From NCBI GenBank assembly GCA_964351985.1, contig CAYGPR010000003.1, forward strand, positions 107,949-171,948: 64,000 nt of DNA, given 5' to 3'. Position 1 is the first letter of the stretch; each line of letters starts with the position of its first letter. A model generated the notes under the pieces. The model was given only the letters and a program-made list of their open reading frames with translations, did not search any database and had not been told where the DNA came from. A program made the position numbers and the translations under genes. Of the stretch, positions 35,029-44,510 are shown in pieces. Origin of the DNA: Meishania sp964351985. GTDB taxonomy: Bacteria; Bacteroidota; Bacteroidia; Flavobacteriales; Flavobacteriaceae.

Positions 35029-36195
35029 CTAAATGACCATACTCTTAGATATGCCCATGGCCAATCCCCGAATCTCGGCTAGGCCTTTAAGACGACCAAT
35101 GGCCGTATACCCCGAATAGGCATTTGCGGTATGTAGGTCATGCAAAATCTGATGTCCGTGATCGGGGCGCATTGGCAATTGCATACCTCTCGCCTTTTCG
35201 ATTTCCAAAACTGCCATAACGATTTCATACATATCGGAAGACCCTTCCAAATGATGGTCTTCGTAAAAGCTACCGTCATTTTCGCGGTTCACATTCCGTA
35301 AATGCAGGAAGTGGATGCGGTCGGCAAATTTGCGAATCATTGTGGGCAAATCATTATCCGCAATTGCACCTAAAGATCCGGTACAAAAGGTAATTCCGTT
35401 AGAGGGGCTATCCACAAAATTGACCAGATCCTCTAAATCGGCTTCCGATTTAATGATTCTGGGAAGGCCCATAATATCAAAAGGAGGGTCATCGGGATGG
35501 ATTGCCATCTTGATCGCGTTTTCTTCCGCCACTGGAATGACCTCGTTTAAAAAATAGGAAAGATTTGCCTTTAGGTCAGCATGTGTAACGCCTTCGTACT
35601 GCGCGATCATCTCCTGAAATATCGGTATCGTTAAATCATCAACGGTGCCGGGCAGGCCCATCAAAACATTGTCTTGTAATTGTCGTTTTCCAGATTCGCT
35701 CATTTTAGAAAAACGCTCGTCGGCACGGTGTAATATTTCAGTCGAGTAATCACTCTCAGCATTTTTGCGTTTCAAAAGATGACATTCGAAAATGGCCATA
35801 TCGACCTTATCGAAACGCAATGCAGTGCCTCCATTTTCAAGTGGCCAATGTAGATGCGTGCGGGTCCAGTCTAAAACAGGCATAAAATTGTAGCACACGT
35901 TTTTGAGTCCGCATTGGGCGACATTTCGTAAACTGGATTTATAATTTTCTATCCTTTGGACATAATCCCCTTTGCGCAGTTTTATATTTTCATGGATGGG
36001 AATGCTCTCAATAACCGCCCATTCAAGTCCGGCATTTTCAATTGAGGCCTTTACTTTTTTGATTTCCTCGATAGGCCAAACTTCGCCATTCTTAATATGG
36101 TGCAAAGCCGTTACCACTCCCGAAGCTCCTGTTTGTCTTATATATGAAAGCGTTACCGGGTCTGTTTTTCCAAACCATCTAAAGGTTTCCTGCAT
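35029..36195 (-). CDS. uxuA: Mannonate dehydratase
   Basis: The 388-residue TIM-barrel enzyme dehydrates D-mannonate to 2-keto-3-deoxygluconate in the cytosol. Family signs are FRWFGKTDPVTLSYIRQTGA at the start, VCYNFMPVLDWTRT, MAIHPDDPPF, FCTGSLGA and RPDHGHQI near the C-terminus; these include metal-ligating His, Cys and Asp. The size is normal. No uxuB (fructuronate reductase), uxaC or kdgK is in the window, so the mannonate probably comes from another reaction in the cluster or from genes elsewhere. It leads the SSS - Gfo - sulfatase unit. Confidence 0.93.
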   Translation of the reverse strand: MQETFRWFGKTDPVTLSYIRQTGASGVVTALHHIKNGEVWPIEEIKKVKASIENAGLEWAVIESIPIHENIKLRKGDYVQRIENYKSSLRNVAQCGLKNVCYNFMPVLDWTRTHLHWPLENGGTALRFDKVDMAIFECHLLKRKNAESDYSTEILHRADERFSKMSESGKRQLQDNVLMGLPGTVDDLTIPIFQEMIAQYEGVTHADLKANLSYFLNEVIPVAEENAIKMAIHPDDPPFDIMGLPRIIKSEADLEDLVNFVDSPSNGITFCTGSLGAIADNDLPTMIRKFADRIHFLHLRNVNRENDGSFYEDHHLEGSSDMYEIVMAVLEIEKARGMQLPMRPDHGHQILHDLHTANAYSGYTAIGRLKGLAEIRGLAMGISKSMVI

Positions 36196-36263
36196 GAAGT
36201 AGTAAGAGTTTTTGGGCGCCGATTGCTCCGTTATTAATCAAAGATTCGTTCTCCTAGCCGTAC

Positions 36264-36293
36264 TTGCTTGAAAGCAACTAGATTACAAAATTA
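36264..36293 (-). promoter_or_regulatory. uxuA promoter box with adjacent palindromic operator candidate
   Basis: TAATTTTG (36286-36293, minus strand) fits the -7 box TAnnTTTG. Eight bases downstream of it lies the perfect palindrome TTGCTTGAAAGCAA (36264-36277). A regulator bound there would cover the start of transcription. The palindrome is in the divergent gap to the mutarotase gene. No LacI, GntR or UxuR-type regulator gene was found in the window. Confidence 0.4.
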
Positions 36294-36403
36294 ACCGCAC
36301 TGCCCCAAATTTTATTTTCCCAATAATTTAAACGTAAGAGATTGTTTTGAAACTTTGTTATATTCATCATAGAAAAACGAACGCACTACTTAATCAAAAC
36401 TTT

Positions 36404-36742
36404 ATGAAAAAATACTGTTTAGCTTGCGATTTGAAAGACGACCCAAAACTAATAGCGGCCTATGAGGAATATCATAGAAACGTTTGGCCAGAAGTTCTCA
36501 AAAGCCTGGGCGATTCGGGCATTACCCATATGGATATCTATCGCATCGAAAACCGTTTGTTCATGATTATCGAGGTAGAGGATGATTTCTCCTTTGAGAA
36601 AAAAGTGCAGCTGGATAAGAACAACGAGAAAGTTCAAGAGTGGGAAGTTCTGATGTGGGACTATCAACAGGCATTACCATGGGCCAAACCGGGTGAAAAA
36701 TGGCTGCCTATGGAAAAAATTTTCGAGTATGACAAAGGGTAA
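36404..36742 (+). CDS. L-rhamnose mutarotase family protein
   Basis: From the ATG at 36404 the protein has 112 residues, the normal size of RhaM-like proteins; the open frame upstream to 36347 has no family support. Family signs are AYEEYHRNVWPEV with the histidine near the N-terminus, ITHMDIYRIENRLFM and EKWLPMEKIFEYD. RhaM enzymes interconvert alpha and beta L-rhamnose; related proteins act on L-fucose. It is divergent from uxuA and convergent with the large fusion gene. No rhamnose kinase or isomerase is nearby, so the sugar is uncertain. Confidence 0.83.
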   Translation: MKKYCLACDLKDDPKLIAAYEEYHRNVWPEVLKSLGDSGITHMDIYRIENRLFMIIEVEDDFSFEKKVQLDKNNEKVQEWEVLMWDYQQALPWAKPGEKWLPMEKIFEYDKG

Positions 36743-36743
36743 C

Positions 36744-39700
36744 CTATTCCATTGGGTGCTCCTTTAACAGTTCTTCGGGAGTGTAAAACCCTTGTTTATC
36801 CTTTGTTTTCTCTCTAACATTTTTAACCATTTCTGGAGTAATCGCAGAGGCCTTGTTGTCGAATGTATTTCGCACGAAGGTAAGTACACCAGCCATTTCT
36901 TGGTCGTTCAACATGCCCCCATAGGGCGTCATAGGTACTTGCCCAGGATAGGTTTTACCCATCAGGGTCAGCGGCCCTATCAAACCATGAAGTGTCAATT
37001 TAATCAACCGCTCTTCGTTGCCGGTCACCCAAGGCGATTTTGCCAATGGAGGAAATTGCGAAGCACTCAAACCCAAACCATCAGGTTGGTGGCAGGTTAC
37101 ACAAAAACCTTCGCGATTGTATATTTCTTCACCCAATACGAATAATTCTTTTTCGACACCTTCCAAATCGGTCTTTGTTCCTTTCGTTTCGGGATCCTGG
37201 CCTATATTAACATCGTTGATGTGGGCAAGGGCTGCCTCATAGGGTTTTTGCATCCAATCATCTAACGGCAATTGACCAGCAGTTTGAATAATGGGCAAAC
37301 CGATTTCTTTATCGAGCCATGAAGCTGCCGCGAAGGCTTCCAAACGTACTCTTGGGTTTTCATCTTTTGCAGCCTCCATCAGCAAATTAGCTTGATCGGC
37401 AATTTGGTGTCCCGAATATCGTAATACCTTGACAGCCGCGGATCGAGCCCTAAAATCTTTGGCATTGAGCATTTGATTTAGTAAGTCTTTGTCGACTTTA
37501 TTGAGTCCCCAGCTTACCCAAAGGCCTTCGAGTACATGGTGCTCATATCTCGGATCGGTTTTATCCAACGTGGTGACCCAATTCTTCATTTTAGACAATA
37601 CCGCTTCTGAATCACGGGCTCGAAGTTCCCTTCTTGTTCGGTAGCGGGTTCGAAATTCGGGCAGTTTGAGATTATCCAATAATTCTTCTAAACTAGCATC
37701 GACAATTTTTGAAGGTTTTACCAAAGGTCTTGATGGATACGTCAAACGATAAATTCTTCCATGTACGTGGTCACGCAACGGATCACGTGCGTTGTGCTGC
37801 ATGTGTCCCACTAAAACGTTATGCCAATCGACAAAATAAAGTGACCCATCGGGTGCAAACTCCATATCGACAGGCCTGAAATTGGTATCATCCGATACGA
37901 TCAGATCAGTTCGATGTTCACTATTGTAACCGGCGGTATTAGGATCATCGACCATGGTATGCTGCTTGGTACCCAAAAAGCCGATGGTATTGTTAATCAA
38001 AATATCGCCTTGAACATTGTCGGGAAAATGTCGGCTATGCACAAATTCGAGACCGGAAGTAGGCCGAACACGATGCTCCTCTTCAATTAAATTTCTTGGT
38101 AACGGATTCGACTGACCGTATCTGTTCTTGATCGTACCTGGCATCATCCATGTCATATCGGGTCCTGAAGTATGGGCGAAAAATGGCTGTCCCCATTCAT
38201 CGAAAGCAATGCCCCATGGGTTCGGTATCGGCAATTGGGCGGTTCGCTCCAAATGATGGCGTTGGGGACTATACCTATAAAATCCGCCATTCGTTGCTCT
38301 TACAGGGCCATAAGCGGTTTCCACATTGGTGTGTAAAAATACGCCTTCCGCCATATACATGGCACCCGACGGATCGGCCGCATAGGCACTAATACCATGA
38401 TGGGTATCGTGGTCATCGAATCCGCTTAAAATGATTTCCTTGCTATCGGCCTTATCGTCGCCATCGGTATCTTTTAACAGAACCATATTCGTACCTTGGG
38501 TCGCATAGACTCCTTCCGGGGCAAATTCAAAACCTAGGGGAAGGTGCAGCCCGCCTGCAAAAACGGTTTGCTTATCTGCTTTTCCATCACTGTCAGTATC
38601 CTCTAAAATCAACAACTTATCGTCAGGTTTACTGTCGCCAGGTTTGTAATGGGGGTAACTCGGCATCGTTGCCACCCAAAGTCTTCCTTTGTTATCAAAA
38701 GAAAGTTGAACAGGATTGGCCAGATCAGGAAATTCCTTTTCGGTAGCAAAGAGCTCCAATTTATACCCGTCGGCCACTTTTAATTTCGACAAGGCATCCT
38801 CTGCATATAGATATTCGGGGTTGCCTGAACCATTTACATCCTTATAATTCGTTTCCACCGGGGGCAGTTTTTTGGTTTTGGCATCCATAGCGACCAAATC
38901 CGTTTGTTTACCCTGTGCGGCATTCCATATGGCAGTATCGCGATTGGCCGTCATTTCACTTATTTTCTCCTTTTCATACGGATAGTTATCCGGTCCGAAA
39001 GGATCGTAACGCCTTCCCCACGCATGAACTCCATTGGGCAGTTTAATATCGTTATGCCAAAACCAATTCTTTTCCATGACCGCTTCATACACTGCCTCTC
39101 GGTTAGAATCGGCCATGACTTTTTGCCGACCGAACATTTCATCGGCCAACAATTCGGCCAATTTTTGATAGCCGTTATCGTTCAGTTGGAATCCATCTGC
39201 AGTAATGTTGCTCTCTTCGGCCTCCATCCAATTTTTGCTTGGACGAAAAGCATCCACAAAAACCACACTGTCCTTTTGGGCAACCTCTTGCATTGCTTCT
39301 GTATACAACTTAAGGTTCTCATTTTCATTGATGCCGTTGGGCAAATCCATTTTGTCAGATAGGTCTTCATAGGCTATGGGCGACACCAAAACCAGTTTCG
39401 GGGCCGAATCTCCATTATACTTCTGTTTTCGGGTATGTGCTATAAAGGCATGCAGTTCATCCTTATAATTTTGAAGGCCAGCCTTGCCCTGAAAAGATTC
39501 ATTATATCCAAAAAAGGCAACGATGATGTCGGCACCTAAATCGGTAAGCCATTCGTCTTCCGTTGGATAGAAACCGATACTTCCCGACTTATTGGAATGT
39601 TCATCTTGATAGAATTTTTCCGCCCCAGGAAACGCCCATGGAATATTTCTTGACGAATGCGGGCGAAAACCGGGGGTATTTCCTCCATCGGCCATGTTTC

Positions 39701-39911
39701 GAATGAACAAAGTACTATCGGGATAACGTAAATGCATTTCGGTTTCGAAATGGCCAAAATTCATCATACGGGAACCTAGATTGTTTCCGATGATTACGAT
39801 ATGGTCATCTTTATGAATGGGTACAGCACCCTCTTTATTATCATTACAGCCCGTGCTTATCAAGGCCGTTATAAATAATAATCCGATAATCTTGTTAAGC
39901 CTTCGTGTCAT
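36744..39911 (-). CDS. SGNH hydrolase - PVC-type dehydrogenase - HEAT - cytochrome c fusion, lipoprotein
   Basis: From ATG 39911 the protein has 1055 residues and a lipoprotein signal (ALISTGC). Residues about 35-270 form an SGNH/GDSL-like esterase domain (VIIGNNLGSR, FFGYNES, DGFQLNDNGY). From about 370 a PVC-type dehydrogenase beta-propeller follows (YKLELFATEKEFP, GLEFVHSRHFP, GSLYFVDWHN). Then come HEAT-like helices (about 740-880) and a cytochrome c domain with the haem motif CVTCH at about 936-940 and the distal region GQVPMTPYGGML. Such dehydrogenase-haem proteins are typical of Planctomycetes and related groups. It would oxidise a sugar at the cell surface after removing an ester group. 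It is the last gene of a six-gene operon. Catalytic serine in the SGNH part is not clear. Confidence 0.82.
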   Translation of the reverse strand: MTRRLNKIIGLLFITALISTGCNDNKEGAVPIHKDDHIVIIGNNLGSRMMNFGHFETEMHLRYPDSTLFIRNMADGGNTPGFRPHSSRNIPWAFPGAEKFYQDEHSNKSGSIGFYPTEDEWLTDLGADIIVAFFGYNESFQGKAGLQNYKDELHAFIAHTRKQKYNGDSAPKLVLVSPIAYEDLSDKMDLPNGINENENLKLYTEAMQEVAQKDSVVFVDAFRPSKNWMEAEESNITADGFQLNDNGYQKLAELLADEMFGRQKVMADSNREAVYEAVMEKNWFWHNDIKLPNGVHAWGRRYDPFGPDNYPYEKEKISEMTANRDTAIWNAAQGKQTDLVAMDAKTKKLPPVETNYKDVNGSGNPEYLYAEDALSKLKVADGYKLELFATEKEFPDLANPVQLSFDNKGRLWVATMPSYPHYKPGDSKPDDKLLILEDTDSDGKADKQTVFAGGLHLPLGFEFAPEGVYATQGTNMVLLKDTDGDDKADSKEIILSGFDDHDTHHGISAYAADPSGAMYMAEGVFLHTNVETAYGPVRATNGGFYRYSPQRHHLERTAQLPIPNPWGIAFDEWGQPFFAHTSGPDMTWMMPGTIKNRYGQSNPLPRNLIEEEHRVRPTSGLEFVHSRHFPDNVQGDILINNTIGFLGTKQHTMVDDPNTAGYNSEHRTDLIVSDDTNFRPVDMEFAPDGSLYFVDWHNVLVGHMQHNARDPLRDHVHGRIYRLTYPSRPLVKPSKIVDASLEELLDNLKLPEFRTRYRTRRELRARDSEAVLSKMKNWVTTLDKTDPRYEHHVLEGLWVSWGLNKVDKDLLNQMLNAKDFRARSAAVKVLRYSGHQIADQANLLMEAAKDENPRVRLEAFAAASWLDKEIGLPIIQTAGQLPLDDWMQKPYEAALAHINDVNIGQDPETKGTKTDLEGVEKELFVLGEEIYNREGFCVTCHQPDGLGLSASQFPPLAKSPWVTGNEERLIKLTLHGLIGPLTLMGKTYPGQVPMTPYGGMLNDQEMAGVLTFVRNTFDNKASAITPEMVKNVREKTKDKQGFYTPEELLKEHPME

Positions 39912-39927
39912 AGTACGATTTGGTTTA

Positions 39928-40899
39928 TTAATTAAGATGTACATGTATCCCTTTTTCTACTGAAAGTTCACAAGCCTCGATTATCCTTTGACAGGTAATC
40001 GCATCTTGCAAGCTCGACAAAGGTGCCTTACCTTCCCTCAATACTTTATTAATGAAATGCGTGGCGGTATTTTTAATGGACTCGGGATAACACTGATACG
40101 TTTGCGAATGTGCACCATTTCTATCATTAATTACAAAATCACGATAACTATATCGGGTACTGCCTTTGGTACCGATGACTTTAATGATGCAAGTCCACGG
40201 GTCTCCCGAGTGGTCATCGTTAGCAAAACTAGCGCATAAATGACTCAGAGTGCCATTTTTCATTTGAATGTTCGCCATAGCAACATTTTCTTGTGGGGCA
40301 ATTGTATCGTCCACAGTGTTCATCAAACAAGAAACAGTTTTGGGTTGCCCTGTCAAGTACAACATGGTATAGCTATGATGTGTTAAAATCTGTCGGATTA
40401 CTCCTGGATAGCGAGCGCGAATTTCATCGGCATGATGAATATTGTACATCATATAGAATTGGGTTACATCGCCAAGTTTGCCGTTTTCAATCATTTCTTT
40501 AGCGCGCATGATGCCCGGTTCGTAAATATAATTATGCACAGGCATACATTTAACATTGGCTTTTTTTACCGCCTCGTCCATTTTTTCCAACTCATTTATA
40601 CTTGACGCCGCTGGCTTTTCGACCAGAATATGTTTGCCGGCTTCGGCGGCTTTGAGCGTATACTCACAATGTGTTTCCATATTGGTCAGTACGAAAACCG
40701 CATCGATTTTAGGGTCGGCCAATAGTTCATCTACTGAACCGTAGGTTCGGCAACCGAATTGTTCAGCTTTGGATTTGGCCTTTTCAGGAGTGCGGTTCCA
40801 GAGTCCGATCAATTTGGCTCCTTGTAGCTCGTTGACCGCCTCTGCGTGAAGATTGGCGATATCACCTGCCCCGATAAATCCTATTCCTAAAGTTTTCAT
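39928..40899 (-). CDS. Gfo/Idh/MocA family oxidoreductase
   Basis: The 323-residue cytosolic protein has the Rossmann motif GFIGAGDIANLHAEAV at residues 7-22 and the catalytic lysine region ILVEKPAASS near 95. The C-terminal part has IRQILTHHSYTMLYL, the region of the substrate-site histidine. It should oxidise or reduce a sugar hydroxyl with NAD(P). Its start overlaps the stop of the epimerase gene by four bases (ATGA), and the fusion gene follows after 16 bases. Whether it works on C3 or C2 of a sugar is not visible. Confidence 0.86.
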   Translation of the reverse strand: MKTLGIGFIGAGDIANLHAEAVNELQGAKLIGLWNRTPEKAKSKAEQFGCRTYGSVDELLADPKIDAVFVLTNMETHCEYTLKAAEAGKHILVEKPAASSINELEKMDEAVKKANVKCMPVHNYIYEPGIMRAKEMIENGKLGDVTQFYMMYNIHHADEIRARYPGVIRQILTHHSYTMLYLTGQPKTVSCLMNTVDDTIAPQENVAMANIQMKNGTLSHLCASFANDDHSGDPWTCIIKVIGTKGSTRYSYRDFVINDRNGAHSQTYQCYPESIKNTATHFINKVLREGKAPLSSLQDAITCQRIIEACELSVEKGIHVHLN

Positions 40900-41915
40900 G
40901 AGGCTGGTTTAGAATATTCCAAAGTACCTTTTTCGGCCATTGCCTTAAACTCGATCAATGATTTTCGAATTCCTTCGGAAATTGCACTTAGCGGAAGGTT
41001 CGAAAACGTTTTGGTTATTTTACTATGGTCCAAATCACAAATGAAAAGATTGGGAGGCGCATTATTCACAATGGATAGCGATGCATAATTTCCCATACCC
41101 AATTCCTTTGCCTGCTCTGCCGCCAACTCTAAAAATGATTTTATCGGAATGGTTTCCCCTTGAATATTAAATGCTCCAAAACCCTCAAACGGTTGAATCG
41201 TTACCGCAGCGAATTGAGCACCTACATCTTCTACAAAATGATAGTTTTCGCGACCTTGATACGGCATTTCAAAAGGCATAACCTCTCCTTTTACAGCACC
41301 TAAAGTTATTGCTTTTAAGGCATTTGTTGGTGCGGATGTCTTCCCTTTATCCCTTCCCTTTCCGTAAGTCGTATTGAGTCGAAGACATACGGTTGGCACT
41401 TTTGTATTGTCATGAAAGAATCGCGCTAGATGTTCTCCTGCCAATTTCCAAATACCATAGTGATTGGGTGGTGCCATCGAAACATCTTCGGGAATGATTT
41501 CTTGGGAATACATTGACCGCATGCCATACACGGCAGCTGAACTCGCAAATACGAATCGTTTTAAGTTTTGAAGTTTTTCGGCAGCATCAAAAAGTGCCAT
41601 GGTACCCCCGGTATTGATTTCCATTCCGCCAATATGGTCGCGAGAGCAATCAGGACTTTGGTAGGCGCCTAAATGGATAATATGTGTGGGGTTTACTTTT
41701 AACAATACCCGCTCAATTTCCGAATAGTTGGAAACATCTAAGGTCACAAATTCTAATCGGGGATCTAAGTCCTCACCCAGCCAAAGTTTTAAAGGGTCGT
41801 CATTATTGGAGCGTGTGGCAATGATGATTTTCTCTACATCTTGTGACTGTAGTAGTTTATAAATCGTAACGGAACCGATGCAGCCCGTGCCACCTGTTAT
41901 GAAAATTTTATGCAT
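40896..41915 (-). CDS. NAD-dependent epimerase/dehydratase (extended SDR)
   Basis: This 339-residue extended short-chain dehydrogenase has the nucleotide motif GGTGCIGS (8-15), the DVSNYSE acidic segment, FASSAAVYG, and the active-site pair in YGIWKLAGE (YxxxK). Substrate-domain features include LRLNTTYGKGRDKGK. Related proteins are uronate dehydrogenases and nucleotide-sugar or sugar epimerases. The operon setting between a zinc dehydrogenase and a Gfo/Idh oxidoreductase favours a catabolic free-sugar or uronate substrate over a nucleotide sugar. This is inference. Confidence 0.84.
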   Translation of the reverse strand: MHKIFITGGTGCIGSVTIYKLLQSQDVEKIIIATRSNNDDPLKLWLGEDLDPRLEFVTLDVSNYSEIERVLLKVNPTHIIHLGAYQSPDCSRDHIGGMEINTGGTMALFDAAEKLQNLKRFVFASSAAVYGMRSMYSQEIIPEDVSMAPPNHYGIWKLAGEHLARFFHDNTKVPTVCLRLNTTYGKGRDKGKTSAPTNALKAITLGAVKGEVMPFEMPYQGRENYHFVEDVGAQFAAVTIQPFEGFGAFNIQGETIPIKSFLELAAEQAKELGMGNYASLSIVNNAPPNLFICDLDHSKITKTFSNLPLSAISEGIRKSLIEFKAMAEKGTLEYSKPAS

Positions 41916-41962
41916 TTACTTTTCTTATAGGTATTTCTTTTAATCCTTACTTGATTGCCTTA

Positions 41963-42018
41963 GCGAACTTTTCACTTTCTCTGCGTTCATTGTGGTTAGA
42001 TTTAAACGAAAGGTTCGC
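41963..42018. repeat. Small intergenic repeat with inverted arms (GCGAACTTTTC type)
   Basis: GCGAACTTTTC (41963-41973) and GAAAGGTTCGC (42008-42018) are inverted with one mismatch. The stretch between them (CTTTCTCTGCGTTCATTGTG) has a composition common in dispersed repeats of Bacteroidetes. It lies inside the six-gene operon, between the zinc dehydrogenase and epimerase genes. Confidence 0.45.
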
Positions 42019-42056
42019 AAGGGTTTACACAAAGGGCTCAACCACAGGCAAAGACT

Positions 42057-43166
42057 TTAATTCATTTTAACCACCGCCTTCATATTTTGTGCTTTTATAG
42101 AATCTTCGAAGGCTTGGGTTACGTCCTCGAAATCATAAAAATCGGTATAGTGTTCTGCAGGAAATATGCCCGTTACCATCAACTTCATCGCCGACATGTA
42201 ATCATCTCGGCATGAACCCATAGAACCTCTCAGATTCATAGAGGTTCTCGTCAGATGTGTTGCGTTAATGGAAACTTCTTGTCCGTAGGTCGCAATCACA
42301 CAAATATCTCCTTCGGGTCTAACCACATCAATCGCTTCTGTAAGTACCGCTGGAACTCCTGAACATTCAATGAGTAAATCTACTTTTCCATTTGCGCCAA
42401 AAGGAACGCCGTTTTCATCAGTGATCCCGTTTTGCAATTGGGAAGTTAAGGTGTTTTCCGGAGAAACTTCCAGTGTGATAAATCCTCTTTCTTTTGCTTT
42501 TCTCAGGCGTATGTCGCGATCATGCGCAATGCCAGTTATGGCTACTCTTGCTCCTGCTGCACGAGCTACTTCCGCCGACATCAGCCCTATAATTCCACAA
42601 CCTGTTACCACTACATCTTGACCGGGTTTAATATCACATTTATTATAAAGTGCATTTGTGATAATGGATAAGGGCTCTACCAAAGCACCTTGAGCCGGGG
42701 TCAAACCTTTCATTAAGGGAACAACGCGGTCTGATTCTAGGACAACTCGCTGACCAAAACCTCCATTTCTATGAAAACCTATAATCTGTTTTTGAGGACA
42801 AAGATTCCATTTTGCAACGCTACATGCGGGACATTCCTCGTCTTGGCAGCCTAACATCGCAAGTGGGGTAAAAATATCTCCTACTTTAACATCGCCATGG
42901 TCACCAGGGCCAAGCTCCAAAACCTCAGCACTGAATTCATGGCCCATAATCCGTGGGCGCTGCACCCAATCGAAATTTGCTTTTCCGATAGAAGCGCTAT
43001 TATCAGAACCACATATACCTGTATATAATGTCTTTGCAAGAATTTCCCCCTCTTTCAATTCGGGAATTTCCATGTCGACCACGGCAGTATTACTCGTTAC
43101 GTTTTCAGCATTCGGATAAATTTTTTCTTTTCCTTGAAGACAGAAGCCTTTTATTTTTTCGCTCAT
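42057..43166 (-). CDS. Zinc-dependent alcohol/polyol dehydrogenase (MDR family)
   Basis: The 369-residue medium-chain dehydrogenase has the catalytic zinc region YTGICGSDNS and GHEFSAEV, and the structural zinc cysteines CQDEECPACSVAKWNLC with C-x4-C-x2-C-x7-C spacing. The nucleotide-binding segment VTGCGIIGLMSAEVARAAGA is near 185. It resembles threonine, sorbitol and idonate dehydrogenases, which oxidise a secondary hydroxyl with NAD. In this operon a sugar or aldonate is likely. No frameshift or truncation is seen. Confidence 0.87.
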   Translation of the reverse strand: MSEKIKGFCLQGKEKIYPNAENVTSNTAVVDMEIPELKEGEILAKTLYTGICGSDNSASIGKANFDWVQRPRIMGHEFSAEVLELGPGDHGDVKVGDIFTPLAMLGCQDEECPACSVAKWNLCPQKQIIGFHRNGGFGQRVVLESDRVVPLMKGLTPAQGALVEPLSIITNALYNKCDIKPGQDVVVTGCGIIGLMSAEVARAAGARVAITGIAHDRDIRLRKAKERGFITLEVSPENTLTSQLQNGITDENGVPFGANGKVDLLIECSGVPAVLTEAIDVVRPEGDICVIATYGQEVSINATHLTRTSMNLRGSMGSCRDDYMSAMKLMVTGIFPAEHYTDFYDFEDVTQAFEDSIKAQNMKAVVKMN

Positions 43167-43203
43167 TCTTTGTTCTTGTTAATTGGTCATTCCGCATCAC
43201 TTC

Positions 43204-43238
43204 ACCAACACCCCCTATCCCCCTCAAGGAGGGAATCC
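43204..43238. repeat. C-rich dispersed repeat fragment (CCCCCTCAAGGAGGGA type), copy 1
   Basis: The stretch ACCCCCTATCCCCCTCAAGG and the GAGGGAAT after it resemble the copy at 44511-44545. Both lie in gaps of the same operon, on either side of the Gfo/Idh gene. The CTC / GAG parts give weak hairpin potential. Confidence 0.5.
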
Positions 43239-43260
43239 TATTTATAAACTTCTGAAAAAC

Positions 43261-44409
43261 TTACCACTTTACACCGGTATCTTTCCAGCTTTTTGATTTT
43301 GCGGATTCTAAGACGGCTTCGCAGACTTTTTGGGTTTCTTGGGCTTCCTTAAAAGTTGGTGAGCAGGGTTTTCCTTCTCCCAAAGCTTTTAGAAAATCGG
43401 CCACTTGATGTACAAAACTGTGTTCGTATCCTATTGACAATCCAGGAACCCACCACTTGTCCATATAAGGTTGGTCGCCATCGGTAACATGAATGGAACG
43501 CCAGCCTCTCTCGATGGATTCATCTCGATGGTCGAAATATTCAAGACGTGTTAAGTCATGTAGATTCCATTTTATGGAGGCGTGTTCGCCATTGATTTCA
43601 AAAGTAAATAATGCTTTGTGGCCTCTTGCATATCGGGTCGATTCGAAAAGTCCCAAGGAGCCATTATCAAAATGACAATGGAAGATACAGGCATCATCGA
43701 TTCCTACTTTTTGTTTTTCGCCAGTTCCCGTATGAACTCGTTCTTTGATAAAAGTTTCGGTCATTGCGGAAACATCTTTAATGCCGCCGTTCAACCACAT
43801 GGCCGTATCGATGCAATGTGCCAAAAGATCTCCCGTCACTCCCGAACCTGCCGCATCATTATCTAAACGCCAAAGTCCCTCTCCTCCCTGCGGAAGTTCG
43901 GGGCTAATCGTCCAGTCTTGTAAAAAGTTGGAACGAAAGTGAAATATCTTACCCAATTTTCCTGCGTCTATTAACTGTTTGGCTAAAGTTACCGCGGGAA
44001 TACGTCTGTAGTTAAAATATACTGTATTCGGAACACCCGCTTTTTCAATCGCATCGACCATAGGCTGCGCTTCAGCAACTGTTCGCGCCAAGGGCTTTTC
44101 GCAAAGCACCATCTTTCCAGCTTCAGCGGCCGCTATCGCAATTTCGGCGTGCATGTTGTTTGGTGTACAAATATCAATGGCGTCGATATCATCACGAGCA
44201 ACCAGTTTTCGCCAATCTGTTTCAATCGATTCATAGCCCCATTGTTCGGCGAAGGCCTTCACTCGCTCCTCATTTCTTGCACAGACTGCTTTTAATACTG
44301 GTTTATATTTTAGTTCAGGGAAAAAATCTCCCACTCTTTTATAGGCATTGGAATGGGTACGGCCCATGAATCCATAGCCTACTAGGCCTACTCTTAATTC
44401 TTTTTTCAT
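43261..44409 (-). CDS. Gfo/Idh/MocA family oxidoreductase
   Basis: The 382-residue cytosolic protein has GLVGYGFMGRTHSNAY at residues 8-23, the catalytic lysine region VLCEKPLART at about 103, and GVTGDLLAHCIDTAMWLNGG, which holds the Asp/His substrate-site motif. Its length and C-terminal extension (YMDKWWVPGLSIGYEHSF) resemble sugar-3-dehydrogenase-like members that act on glycosides or inositols. It is the second gene of the operon that starts with the TIM-barrel protein at 45597, a pairing also found in 3-keto-glycoside cleavage systems. The substrate is unknown. Confidence 0.87.
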   Translation of the reverse strand: MKKELRVGLVGYGFMGRTHSNAYKRVGDFFPELKYKPVLKAVCARNEERVKAFAEQWGYESIETDWRKLVARDDIDAIDICTPNNMHAEIAIAAAEAGKMVLCEKPLARTVAEAQPMVDAIEKAGVPNTVYFNYRRIPAVTLAKQLIDAGKLGKIFHFRSNFLQDWTISPELPQGGEGLWRLDNDAAGSGVTGDLLAHCIDTAMWLNGGIKDVSAMTETFIKERVHTGTGEKQKVGIDDACIFHCHFDNGSLGLFESTRYARGHKALFTFEINGEHASIKWNLHDLTRLEYFDHRDESIERGWRSIHVTDGDQPYMDKWWVPGLSIGYEHSFVHQVADFLKALGEGKPCSPTFKEAQETQKVCEAVLESAKSKSWKDTGVKW

Positions 44410-44510
44410 TACTATGCTTTTGTTGCTATTCCCGTGAAGACGGAAATCTTTTAAACGCTTGTCTAATCTTGAACAAGAGGATTAAGTTGAAGTCTTAAGA
44501 CTAAATTCGC

